Shown piece after piece: positions 34,189-41,866 of a DNA stretch of 64,000 nt. How positions within the stretch are numbered: the stretch's first letter is position 1; every line of letters begins with the position of its first letter. The notes below the pieces were generated by a model. That model searched no databases. It worked only from the letters and a program-made list of their open reading frames with translations, and had not been told where the DNA came from. Made by a program: the position numbers and the translations under genes. The stretch is from Bacillus cytotoxicus (lineage in GTDB: Bacteria > Bacillota > Bacilli > Bacillales > Bacillaceae_G), in NCBI RefSeq assembly GCF_023715645.1, contig NZ_JAMBOP010000005.1, positions 124,001-188,000 on the forward strand, in the 5' to 3' direction.

Positions 34189-35373
34189 GTGGAGAATTGG
34201 TTATCAGAAATTATGAAGGCGATCGTACGTTTTTTGACGCATCCTGCTTTGTATGTTTTCTTTATAAGTAGTTTTTTTGTTGGATATTTACGAGTATTAC
34301 GAGAGCGGAAAGATTTTTCTTTTAAAGTGTATGATGTTTGGTATGAATTACGTACATCTATAGTTGCAGGAATTGGTTTAGGACTCATTTTATCATTGAT
34401 TACAGTTGGAACGGGGCTTGTTTTGTCGCAAGCAAGTGTAATTATAATGGCGATTTGGACGGTACCGTTTGCGATGATTGCTCAGTATAGATACTTATCA
34501 CCTGCATATACGTTAGGAGTTGCGATTGCATTAGCGGTATTATCTTCAAAAATTCCATTCTCTTTCTTGCAGCTTCAAGAAGGAGAAGAGAGCAGCATAG
34601 TATCATTAGCGATTTTACTTGGGCTTATGCTAGTTGTAGAAGGTTTACTTATTTCTAAGAATGCCGTGAATTATTCAACTCCGAAATTGCGAAAAGGAAA
34701 ACGCGGTTTAAATATTGGACTCCATGAATCAAATAGATTATGGTTAGTGCCGTTATTCATTCTTATACCAGGTGATGCTTTAACGCAGTTTGTATCTTGG
34801 TGGCCGGTGGTCTCTATTGGATCGCAAAAGTTTTCTTTATTCCTAGTCCCGTTCTTAGTTGGATTTACGAGAACAATTAAAAGCTTTGAGCCAAAATCAG
34901 CATTGTTATTTACAGGACGCCGTGTTTTTGGACTAGCTGCAGTTGTTCTTGTATTGGGAATAGCGAGTTATTGGTGGCATACATTAGCGATTGTAGCGAT
35001 GGGAGTAGCGATGCTCGGACGACTGACAATTACTGTGCAAGAGCGTTTGGAAGATGAACGGCGCCCTGCATACTTTTCTTCCCGCGACAATGGTCTAGTT
35101 GTACTAGGCACAATTCCAGATACAGCCGGAGAGGAACTGGAATTGAAACCGGGGGAAATCATTGTGAAAGTGAACGGAATCGTTCCAATAACTGTAGGGG
35201 AGTTCTACAATGCACTGCAATCAAGAACAACAGGTGCTTTTTGTAAAATGGAAGTTGTTGATACGAACGGCGAGCTCCGCCTCGTACAACATGCAATTTA
35301 TGAAGGAGAGCATCACGAACTTGGGATTGTGTTTGTAGAACAAGAACATCAGTGGGATACGGAAGTTGTGTGA
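34189..35373 (+). CDS. minJ: PDZ-domain membrane protein MinJ
   Basis: 394-residue polytopic protein that links DivIVA to MinD and places the division site away from the poles. About seven membrane segments fill residues 15-285, and a PDZ-like domain forms the C-terminus (about 300-390, with ELKPGEIIVKVNGIVP). The position after ctpB is the same as in B. subtilis. The start is GTG at 34189, preceded by GGTGGTGA. The in-frame ATG at 34171 overlaps that ribosome site and has none of its own. Confidence 0.87.
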   Translation: MENWLSEIMKAIVRFLTHPALYVFFISSFFVGYLRVLRERKDFSFKVYDVWYELRTSIVAGIGLGLILSLITVGTGLVLSQASVIIMAIWTVPFAMIAQYRYLSPAYTLGVAIALAVLSSKIPFSFLQLQEGEESSIVSLAILLGLMLVVEGLLISKNAVNYSTPKLRKGKRGLNIGLHESNRLWLVPLFILIPGDALTQFVSWWPVVSIGSQKFSLFLVPFLVGFTRTIKSFEPKSALLFTGRRVFGLAAVVLVLGIASYWWHTLAIVAMGVAMLGRLTITVQERLEDERRPAYFSSRDNGLVVLGTIPDTAGEELELKPGEIIVKVNGIVPITVGEFYNALQSRTTGAFCKMEVVDTNGELRLVQHAIYEGEHHELGIVFVEQEHQWDTEVV

Positions 35374-35543
35374 TGTTGTTAATAGGATAGTAGATAAGAG
35401 CGCATCTGAAGTTGTATTAACAAATAAAATAACATATTCTGCTTCTTGAAAATGTCATTGAAATGTCTTTACCCGTTCTAGTACAGCGATATAAATTATG
35501 CTATGATGTGAACAAATATAAGCTATCTATCGGAGGAATTCAT

Positions 35544-35876
35544 ATGCCACATGTTGTGTTTCGTGGAGTTACCACTGAACAATTAAAGAGTATAAGCAAA
35601 CCATTAGTAGAAGAACTCGCAGAAATTTGTGAGTGTGGTACGGATAATTTTACGCTTGAACTACCGAATTCTACATCTATATTCAACGGAGAAGAAATAG
35701 AGGTCTTTCCTCTTATTGAAGTGAAATGGTTCGAGCGTGGGCAGGAAGTTCGTGATCGATTTGCCAATGCCATTACTACATATTTAATGGATTTGGGACT
35801 TCCTGAAGTCGAGGTCGTGTTTACGGTTTTCACAGAGTCAGCGTATTATATTAACGGAAAGCATTGCGCAAGTTAA
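35544..35876 (+). CDS. DUF1904 family protein
   Basis: 110-residue small cytosolic protein with the tautomerase-like pattern of DUF1904: MPHVVFRGVTTEQLKSIS at the start and IEVKWFERGQEVRD in the middle. The function is unknown; the N-terminal methionine is followed by proline, which recalls tautomerase enzymes that use Pro2 as catalytic base. The ribosome site CGGAGGAA lies 5 bp before the ATG. The longer frame from 35463 is unlikely. Confidence 0.82.
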   Translation: MPHVVFRGVTTEQLKSISKPLVEELAEICECGTDNFTLELPNSTSIFNGEEIEVFPLIEVKWFERGQEVRDRFANAITTYLMDLGLPEVEVVFTVFTESAYYINGKHCAS

Positions 35877-35929
35877 AGTTCGATAAGAGAATGATGATGT
35901 GTTAACGTAGAATAAATTGTAATCGAAAA

Positions 35930-35958
35930 AAGGGGCTGACATGAGTCAGCCCTCTTTA
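35930..35958. terminator. Terminator after the DUF1904 gene
   Basis: GGGCTGAC pairs with GTCAGCCC around ATGA, then TCTTTAG. A-rich on its left side. Confidence 0.78.
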
Positions 35959-35977
35959 GTGTGTTCAGCATGTCTAA

Positions 35978-36082
35978 TGTTGTCGAAGGGTCTTTATAGT
36001 GTGTCGAAGCGCCGATATATTGCAAAGAACGATCGATATATCATGAAAAGCGCCGATATATTGCAAAGAATCACCGATATAT
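35978..36082. repeat. GCGCCGATATATTG-type repeat
   Basis: Contains GTTGTCGAAGGGTCTTTATA, GTGTCGAAGCGCCGATATAT, then GCGCCGATATATTGCAAAGA and CACCGATATATCAG. Four GATATAT units lie within 80 bp, ending at the stop codon of the ABC-F gene. Confidence 0.65.
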
Positions 36083-37719
36083 CAGATGACAGATTTTTTA
36101 CATTCTTGAATTTGATGCAGGAGTTGCTCGTATTCGTTTTCGAGAGCAATTATATTATCGTGACGTCCTGGCATCGAAATGCGTCCGATGACTTCTGTTA
36201 ATTTTGTTTGCAGACGCAGTAGTTCCTGCTCTGTTGGATTGATTGAAGATTGTTCACCTCGTTTCGTATATTGTTCGTAACTACCTTGAAAGATCCGCGG
36301 TTCATCCTCATCTAGGTGTAAAATGTGGTCAGCAATTTTATGAACGAAAGTCCGGTCGTGAGTAACGAACAACACAGTACCGGGGTAATCTTTCAGCATT
36401 TGTTCTAGTTCTTCTTGAGTAGCGAGGTCTAAATAGTTTGTCGGTTCATCAAGAAGGAGCATATTGTAGTCCCCTAAGAAGATTTTTGCTAGTGCGACCT
36501 TTACGCGTTCGCCGCCGCTTAAGACGTTTACTCGTTTGTAGACATTTTCTCTTCGGAAGAGGAGACGCGCAAGAATTGTTCGGACGAAAGCCTCGTTATA
36601 ACGCGTCTCTTCCATTACGTTTTGTAAAATGGTTTTGTCGTTTTGCAAAATCGATAGTGTTTGTTCAAAGTAGCCGATTTTACAGCTTTTTGAAAGTTGA
36701 ATTCCTCGTTCTTTTGTTTGCATCATATGAAATAGTGTCGTTTTTCCGCTTCCATTTTTTCCGAGGATCGCAAGCTTTGCACCTGGAGTTATACTTCCGT
36801 TTATATTGTGAAAGAGGGTGCGGCTGCCGATTTTTTTCGTAACCTTATTAAATTGCACAGCTGTTTTACTATGAATGGGTGCATGGTATTGTATATCAAA
36901 CTTTGTCTGGGCAATTTCTTTTGGTTTTTCTTTCTTTTCTAATTGCTCTAATCTTGTTTCTAATGCCTTGGCGGTTTTTTGGACGTTGCTTTGGCTATAA
37001 GCTGCGCCCATTTTGTATAGCCTAGATTCAGAGGAACTAAAGCTTGAGCGGATTTTTGTCATACCGGAAGCTCGCTGTTGTCTGTTTATGATTGCTGTTT
37101 CTAAGCGCTGTTTTTCTTTCGTATATTTTTCATATTCCGCTTGCTGGTGCTGCCTTTGCTGCTGCTTTTGCTCCCGATAGTTTGTGTAATTTCCTTTATA
37201 TTCACGAACAGTACCGTCTTCAATTTCGATAATCTTTGTACAAATGGCGTCTAATAAAGCGCGGTCATGAGAAATTAAAATAATTGCACCTTTATAGGAT
37301 TGTAATGCTTTCTCTAGTTGTTCTGTGCCATACATATCGAGATGACTTGTTGGTTCATCGGCAAATAAGATAGCTGCTTCTTGTTCAAGAGCGTGAGCAA
37401 TTTTTAACCGTTCGCGTTCACCACCGCTCATGTTTGTTGTGACGTGAGAAATTCCCCATTGTCCTTTGGCAAGAGAAGAGGCTGCTTCTAATGTCTCCTC
37501 ATGGAACTGCGGAATGATGGCGATCGAACCGTAATGAGTAATCGTTCCTTCATCAGGTTCTATTTCCTTACTTAATATTTGTAATAGCGTTGATTTTCCG
37601 GCGCCGTTTACACCGACGATGCCAATGCGGTCGTGCGCATGGATATCAAGTGCTTGTAATGTAAATAAAGTGCGGTCACCAAAGCTTTTTTCAATATTTC
37701 GTGCTGTTAAAACTGTCAT
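36082..37719 (-). CDS. ABC-F family ribosomal protection protein (antibiotic resistance type)
   Basis: 545-residue soluble ATPase with two ABC domains and no membrane part. ABC-F factors bind the ribosomal E site and displace drugs such as lincosamides, streptogramins A or pleuromutilins. Walker A loops are GVNGAGKS (about 36-43) and GKNGSGKT, signatures NMSGGERERLK and NVLSGGERVKVAL, and a charged linker rich in Q and K joins them. The ATG at 37719 follows AGGGAGG by 8 bp. The protein is of the Vga/Lsa/VmlR type by length and leader architecture; the drug range cannot be told. Its leader contains a terminator that overlaps the ribosome site. Confidence 0.88.
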   Translation of the reverse strand: MTVLTARNIEKSFGDRTLFTLQALDIHAHDRIGIVGVNGAGKSTLLQILSKEIEPDEGTITHYGSIAIIPQFHEETLEAASSLAKGQWGISHVTTNMSGGERERLKIAHALEQEAAILFADEPTSHLDMYGTEQLEKALQSYKGAIILISHDRALLDAICTKIIEIEDGTVREYKGNYTNYREQKQQQRQHQQAEYEKYTKEKQRLETAIINRQQRASGMTKIRSSFSSSESRLYKMGAAYSQSNVQKTAKALETRLEQLEKKEKPKEIAQTKFDIQYHAPIHSKTAVQFNKVTKKIGSRTLFHNINGSITPGAKLAILGKNGSGKTTLFHMMQTKERGIQLSKSCKIGYFEQTLSILQNDKTILQNVMEETRYNEAFVRTILARLLFRRENVYKRVNVLSGGERVKVALAKIFLGDYNMLLLDEPTNYLDLATQEELEQMLKDYPGTVLFVTHDRTFVHKIADHILHLDEDEPRIFQGSYEQYTKRGEQSSINPTEQELLRLQTKLTEVIGRISMPGRHDNIIALENEYEQLLHQIQECKKSVI

Positions 37720-37752
37720 AAAAAAAACCTCCCTAGTTTCACTAGAGAGGAT
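37720..37752 (-). terminator. Attenuator overlapping the ABC-F ribosome site
   Basis: On the minus strand CCTCTCTAGT pairs with ACTAGGGAGG and is followed by eight T, then directly by the ATG. The 3' arm contains the ribosome site AGGGAGG. Formation of this hairpin would both end transcription and hide the ribosome site. Confidence 0.75.
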
Positions 37753-37853
37753 AGATTTCACCCGTAGTTATGTAAAAAGAGGTGCACAAAAAAACTGTAC
37801 ACGTATTTTACATGTTCCTGTCAAAAGAAAGTTATCGACAAAAGGGCAGACTA

Positions 37854-37866
37854 ATCCTCTTCTAGT
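37854..37866 (-). promoter_or_regulatory. Antiterminator segment in the ABC-F leader
   Basis: On the minus strand ACTAGAAGAGGAT is complementary to the 5' arm of the attenuator (ATCCTCTCTAGT) with one bulged base. Pairing would prevent the terminator. Confidence 0.6.
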
Positions 37867-37914
37867 TTTCATCGTTTTGTTTCACTATTTGTGATGGATG
37901 AATAAATAAGAGAA

Positions 37915-37926
37915 TTAGAACTTCAT
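37915..37926 (-). CDS. Three-codon leader peptide (MKF) of the ABC-F gene
   Basis: ATG AAG TTC TAA with a ribosome site AAAGGAAGG about 11 bp upstream, in the transcribed leader 200 bp before the ABC-F ATG. A ribosome stalled here by a drug could change leader folding. Very short leader ORFs are known before other ABC-F genes such as vmlR; the identity here is inference. Confidence 0.45.
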   Translation of the reverse strand: MKF

Positions 37927-37961
37927 TGGCCGATGTACCTTCCTTTCATAATTTTATCTTT

Positions 37962-37992
37962 ATTGTATGCATTTGGATGTTCGTTTGTCAAA
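37962..37992 (-). promoter_or_regulatory. Promoter of the ABC-F leader
   Basis: On the minus strand TTGACA (complement of 37987-37992) and TACAAT (complement of 37962-37967), with a long 19-bp spacer. CATACA at 17 bp is an alternative -10. It would give a leader of about 240 nt. Confidence 0.5.
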
Positions 37993-38089
37993 TCATTCTG
38001 TTAATTTATCTTAAAAATTTGATTATATAGATTGTCCTTTTCGATTGCGCCTTTGTCATTTACAATCTCTTCTGGTGCATTGGCAGACC

Positions 38090-38140
38090 CGATGATACAT
38101 GATATAGCCTTCAAAAGAAGCGCCGACAAAGTTAAAACTG
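38090..38140. repeat. Short GCGCCGACAAAG-type repeat fragment
   Basis: Contains CCCGATGATACATGATATAG and AAGCGCCGACAAAGTTAAAA, a diverged piece of the family at 7004 and 35978. Confidence 0.4.
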
Positions 38141-38167
38141 TGTAATGAGCGGAAGTGCTGTTAATTT

Positions 38168-38429
38168 GTAACTACTCAGTCGTACATTTCATTTAGAAGT
38201 TTGGTAAGGGGTATGATTCCAACGAAATATAGAAAGCTATTTTCATTTTCTAGCATATAGATTACTGTCATGAAGATAAAAATGGACCTACACCTCGCTA
38301 CCTCTCTTTGTTTTAAAACGTTGCGCGTGGCAGGAAAAGGCCCTGACCGCTTCTATGCATGGCCAGTCCCTCAGGACCATTTAAAAAGATGCTTTTCTGC
38401 CTTTTTTCATAGAGTGACTGAGTAGTTAC
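38168..38429 (-). mobile_element. MITE copy 5
   Basis: 262 bp with ends GTAACTACTCAGTCG and TGACTGAGTAGTTAC. Flanks GTTAATTT (38160-38167) and GTTAATGT (38430-38437) match at 7 of 8 positions. It ends 16 bp from the LysR gene's stop codon. Confidence 0.86.
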
Positions 38430-38444
38430 GTTAATGTTGGATTG

Positions 38445-39338
38445 TCACCGTTGTTGATTCGCAAAGTTTTGCACATGATCTAAAAATACTTGAATCGCTT
38501 TAGAAGGAATGAAATACTTTCCACGTACAATGGAGAAAGGACGCATGAGCTTTTCGTTTGGCACAGGTATGTGACATACTTCACCGGCCTGTAATTCTTT
38601 ACGTACCGTCCAGTCTGATAAAATGGCAATTCCAAGTCCGGCAGCAACGGCTTCTTTTACACTTTGAATGCTGCTAAATGTGAAGTACCGCTTCATTTTT
38701 AAATGATGGTCGTGAATAAAGCGGTCGCTGTAAGCTCTCGTTCCTGAACCGGTTTCGCGGAGCACCCATACTTGATTCTGCAGCATGCTTGTCTGAAGTG
38801 GGCTCGTCATTGTGAGAGGATGATTTGGCGGAACAACAAGCTTCATTTCATCTTCCATAAATGATTCTACGTTTACATCTGTGTAGATGACTTGCCCTTC
38901 TACTAAGCCGATATCTAGTTGATTTGAGCGAACTCCTTGTAATACCTCTTCTGTATTTGAGATAAAGGTATGCACTTCAACGTGCGAATGTTCCTTTGCG
39001 TAGTTTGCTAATATTTTGGGAAGAAGATACTCTCCGATTGTAAAACTAGCGCCGATGCGTAGTGTTCCCGTAACGATATTATGAAGTTCATTAATTTCTT
39101 GTTTTGCTTCTTCATACAGTGTCAGCATTTGTTTTGCATGTATGTATAAAATGTTTCCTGCTTCTGTGACTTGGACATGCTTTGGTGAGCGATGAATAAG
39201 CGTTGTACCGAATTCATTTTCTAAATTCCGAATGTGCATGCTAACACCTGGCTGGGAAAGGTTCAGCATTTCAGCAGCTCTTGAAAAATGTTTTTGTTCT
39301 ACGACGGTGACAAAAATTTTTAAAATGTCCGTGTTTAT
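38445..39338 (-). CDS. LysR-family regulator with an ATA start codon
   Basis: 297-residue regulator divergent from a YeiH exporter gene, which it probably controls. The first ATG in frame (39269) would remove the first helix of the DNA-binding domain. Reading upstream gives ILKIFVTVVEQKHFSRAAEM joined to LNLSQPGVSMHIRNLE, a complete LysR helix-turn-helix. No ATG, GTG or TTG exists in that stretch; an ATA at 39336-39338 lies 9 bp after AAAGGA. The effector domain covers about 90-290. A family F repeat ends 37 bp upstream of the ATA. The substrate signal is unknown. Confidence 0.82.
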   Translation of the reverse strand: MNTDILKIFVTVVEQKHFSRAAEMLNLSQPGVSMHIRNLENEFGTTLIHRSPKHVQVTEAGNILYIHAKQMLTLYEEAKQEINELHNIVTGTLRIGASFTIGEYLLPKILANYAKEHSHVEVHTFISNTEEVLQGVRSNQLDIGLVEGQVIYTDVNVESFMEDEMKLVVPPNHPLTMTSPLQTSMLQNQVWVLRETGSGTRAYSDRFIHDHHLKMKRYFTFSSIQSVKEAVAAGLGIAILSDWTVRKELQAGEVCHIPVPNEKLMRPFSIVRGKYFIPSKAIQVFLDHVQNFANQQR

Positions 39339-39374
39339 GAGAATCAGTCCTTTCGTTTTTGATTTTTGATTTTT

Positions 39375-39494
39375 GTCCAGCTCCAGCGGCTAGAATCTCC
39401 GGTCGTTTCGCTCCCTCGGACGAGGTGAAAAGCACCTCTCTGTCGGTGGCTCCAACGCCCTCCCATTCTGAGCGAGCCGCTTCCGCTTTTCTTT
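39375..39494 (-). repeat. Family F repeat
   Basis: Minus orientation, from GAAAAGCGGAAGCGGCTCGC (right edge) to GGAGCTGGAC (left edge). It lies between the LysR gene and its divergent neighbour, so it may have replaced the original promoter spacing. Confidence 0.8.
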
Positions 39495-39574
39495 TCATTT
39501 TATCATAAGTTTTCTTGATGTTTGAGATAGTATATTGATATTTAACTTATGATTAAAATACTCTTATAATAAAA

Positions 39575-39782
39575 ATATATGAATCTATTTTGATTACTCG
39601 ATATATAAATTATTGCTATGTAGAAAAAAGGAGATTGTACTCGCTTTTTCCCTTTGTTTGGACTTCGCATGTGGCAGAAAAAGGCCCTCATCGCATTTAT
39701 GCAAGGCCAGATGCTCTTGCCCGCCGAAAAAGAATGGTTTTTATGTCATTTGTTAAATTGGATTTATATAAGAACGAACATG
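39575..39782 (-). repeat. Interspersed core repeat
   Basis: Minus orientation: TTGATTACTCGATATATAAA, GTGGCAGAAAAAGGCCCTC, GGCCAGATGCTCTTGCCC and a right end TTGGATTTATATAAG. Confidence 0.65.
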
Positions 39783-39815
39783 CATGTTACAAGATATTTA
39801 TTGGGGTGATACAAA

Positions 39816-40838
39816 GTGAATCAAATGATAGCCTTAGAAAAGAAGCAGCGTTTTGGGTTTGCACAGGGCATTGGGATTACGTTACTCATTGCGATTGCTG
39901 CAAAATATTTGGCGCAGCTTCCGTTTTTAAGTATTATGGGCCAATTGGTCATTGCTATCCTAATCGGAATGATATGGAGAGCGGCAATTGGTGTGCCGCA
40001 TCAAGCGATTGCGGGAACGAATTTTGCGAGTAAAAAATTACTGCGTCTCGGAATTATATTACTCGGTATGCGATTAAATTTAGTTGATATTGCAAAGGCG
40101 GGCCCGAAAGTGTTGGTCATGGCTGCAATTGTTATTACATTTACACTTACTGTTGTTTATGCGTTAACACGTTTTTGTAAAGTAGAGAAGAAGCTGGGTA
40201 TTTTAACGGCATGTGGAACAGCGATTTGCGGGGCAGCGGCTGTTGTGGCAATTGGACCACAAGTCAAAGCAAAGGACGAAGAGGTTGCCGTTAGTGCAGC
40301 AATCGTTGCGATTTTAGGGACAATTTTCACATTAGCATATACACTGCTATATCCTGTGCTTAACTTGTCTCCGTATGGATATGGTGTTTTTTCCGGAGCA
40401 ACATTGCATGAAATTGCGCATGTTATTGCAGCAGCAGCACCTGGCGGCAGTCAATCAGTTGATATTGCAGTCATTATGAAATTAACGCGCGTTGCCTTTT
40501 TGGTACCTGTGGCAATTTTAATTGGCATATGGTTTCAACGCGGAGAAGGAACTGGAGAGAAAAAATCTTGGCGCGATATTCCAATTCCGTGGTTTATTTT
40601 TGGTTTCCTAGCAGTGAGTGCGTTTCATTCACTAGGAATTATACCTGAAAAAATCGCCAGCGATATTGTAGTTATTTCATACATGCTTATGGCGATGGCA
40701 ATGGCTGGACTTGGTTTAAATGTAGAATTTAAGACATTCCGTAAGCTCGGAACGAAAGCATTTGTTGCCGGGTTAATTGGATCGGTATTACTTTCTGTTC
40801 TTGGGTATACGCTTGTATATGTGTTGCATTTTGTGTAG
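39816..40838 (+). CDS. YeiH family putative sulfate/anion exporter
   Basis: 340-residue polytopic membrane protein (about ten segments) of the YeiH family. Relatives are described as putative sulfate exporters, without firm biochemical proof. The conserved segments GIILLGMRLNLVDI, TACGTAICGAAAVVAIGP, GVFSGATLHEIAHV and AMAGLGLNVEFK are present. The start is GTG at 39816, 6 bp after GGGGTGAT. It is divergent from the LysR gene, the same arrangement as yeiH/yeiE in enterobacteria, which suggests regulation by it. Confidence 0.9.
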   Translation: MNQMIALEKKQRFGFAQGIGITLLIAIAAKYLAQLPFLSIMGQLVIAILIGMIWRAAIGVPHQAIAGTNFASKKLLRLGIILLGMRLNLVDIAKAGPKVLVMAAIVITFTLTVVYALTRFCKVEKKLGILTACGTAICGAAAVVAIGPQVKAKDEEVAVSAAIVAILGTIFTLAYTLLYPVLNLSPYGYGVFSGATLHEIAHVIAAAAPGGSQSVDIAVIMKLTRVAFLVPVAILIGIWFQRGEGTGEKKSWRDIPIPWFIFGFLAVSAFHSLGIIPEKIASDIVVISYMLMAMAMAGLGLNVEFKTFRKLGTKAFVAGLIGSVLLSVLGYTLVYVLHFV

Positions 40839-40974
40839 AGGATCGATTGCTTAGTTCGTTAAATAAGAAATAGGCAATATTGTTTTCTGATAATATGAGA
40901 TGTATAATGTAGCTGTAAGGAAATACCTTTATTTAATAATGGTTTTAACTGATTTATTCAGTGCATAATAATAA

Positions 40975-41009
40975 AGGACAGAATGCTGCGAATATTCTGC
41001 CCAATTTGT
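40975..41009 (-). terminator. Possible terminator of the small membrane protein gene
   Basis: GGGCAGAATATTCGCAGC with ATTCTGTCC on the minus strand, followed by TTTATTATT. The U-run is interrupted. Confidence 0.45.
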
Positions 41010-41047
41010 AACTGCCGCTGTTAGGTGGTTGGTTGCAAAGTCATATA

Positions 41048-41218
41048 TTACTTGTTCTTTGAACCACCTTTTCTACGTTTGGCTGACGTTGGGGTGGTTT
41101 TTTTACGTTTATTATTGCCTTTTACTAGCTTATTTGCATAAGCTGTCGCAAAAGTTGTGACGAACACTGTTACGAATAGGTTCGTAGCATCCTGCAATAA
41201 TTGTTGTAAAAACTCCAT
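41048..41218 (-). CDS. 56-residue membrane protein with basic tail
   Basis: Small protein with one hydrophobic segment (about residues 10-29, DATNLFVTVFVTTFATAYAN) and a strongly basic C-terminus (KRKK, KRRKGGSKNK). The ATG at 41218 has a perfect ribosome site (AAAGGAGGTGA, 7 bp). The longer frame from 41272 has no ribosome site. I do not recognise the family. A positively charged tail after a single helix could bind RNA, DNA or anionic lipid. No partner gene is next to it. Confidence 0.65.
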   Translation of the reverse strand: MEFLQQLLQDATNLFVTVFVTTFATAYANKLVKGNNKRKKTTPTSAKRRKGGSKNK

Positions 41219-41354
41219 TTGGTTCACCTCCTTTCCCTCTAAAAGTAGAGAAAGAAAGGTACAACCTCCCACCGCGCGTCCTCAGTTACTAACTACATTA
41301 TCCTGTAATGCCTAAGCAGAGAGAAGTTCATATTCAAACATTAATTATTATATC

Positions 41355-41582
41355 GTAGCTACTCAGCCCCTCTATGAAAAAAGGTAGAAAACCACTTTCT
41401 TTTTAGGTTGGTGAGAGCAACTGGCCGTGTGTTGGAGCGGTCAGGGCCTTTTCCTGCCACACGCAACGTTTTAAAACAAAAAAAGGTAGCGAGGTGTAGG
41501 TCCATTTTTATCTTCATGACAGCAATCTAGATGCTGAAACATGAAAATAACTTTCCAATGAAATGTATGACTGAGTAGTTAC
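41355..41582 (+). mobile_element. MITE copy 6
   Basis: 228 bp, with ends GTAGCTACTCAGCCC and TGACTGAGTAGTTAC. A perfect 8-bp duplication ATTATATC flanks it (41347-41354 and 41583-41590). Its right edge meets the XRE promoter region. Confidence 0.87.
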
Positions 41583-41618
41583 ATTATATCTTTACTTATT
41601 CTGGGAAATATTTATAAT

Positions 41619-41642
41619 AAAAGTAAAGATATCTTTACTTTT
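41619..41642. promoter_or_regulatory. 24-bp perfect palindrome, probable XRE operator
   Basis: AAAAGTAAAGAT followed by ATCTTTACTTTT. It lies directly after a TATAAT-like -10 (41612-41617) and 15 bp before the XRE start codon. An extra half-site, ATCTTTACTT, is at 41588-41597. Confidence 0.7.
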
Positions 41643-41656
41643 TGAAGGTGGATTCT

Positions 41657-41854
41657 ATGAGTGTACAAAACAGAATTAAAGAATTGAGAAAACAAAATCA
41701 TATTACGCAAGTTGAGATGGCAAAAGCAATGCAAGTGACGCGTCAAACAATTGTTGCGATTGAAAATCATCATTACAATCCGAGTTTGGAGTTGTCACTT
41801 AAGATTGCGAAGTATTTTAAGTTGAGTGTGGAGGAGATTTTTACGTTGGAATAG
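41657..41854 (+). CDS. XRE-family helix-turn-helix regulator
   Basis: 65-residue Cro/C1-type repressor made only of the HTH domain, with RIKELRKQNHITQVEMAK and TRQTIVAIENHHYNPSLEL as the core helices and SVEEIFTLE at the end. The start is the ATG at 41657 with GAAGGTGG upstream. The operator-like palindrome over its promoter suggests autorepression. Two small membrane proteins follow at 12 and 15 bp, a common arrangement in Firmicutes. Confidence 0.92.
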   Translation: MSVQNRIKELRKQNHITQVEMAKAMQVTRQTIVAIENHHYNPSLELSLKIAKYFKLSVEEIFTLE

Positions 41855-41866
41855 GGGGCAATTGTG

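Noticed and set aside
36438-36842. 134-residue plus-strand frame
   Set aside because: Antisense to the ABC-F gene, arginine/phenylalanine-rich, no ribosome site.
38445-39269. LysR gene as a 5'-truncated pseudogene
   Set aside because: The missing HTH residues are present upstream in the same frame without a stop, so only the start codon is unusual.
39271-39498. 75-residue minus-strand frame upstream of the LysR gene
   Set aside because: Translates the family F repeat. The real LysR N-terminus is in another frame.
39590-40033. 147-residue plus-strand frame before the YeiH gene
   Set aside because: Starts inside a core repeat and then reads the YeiH gene in another frame. The GTG start of YeiH has a good ribosome site.
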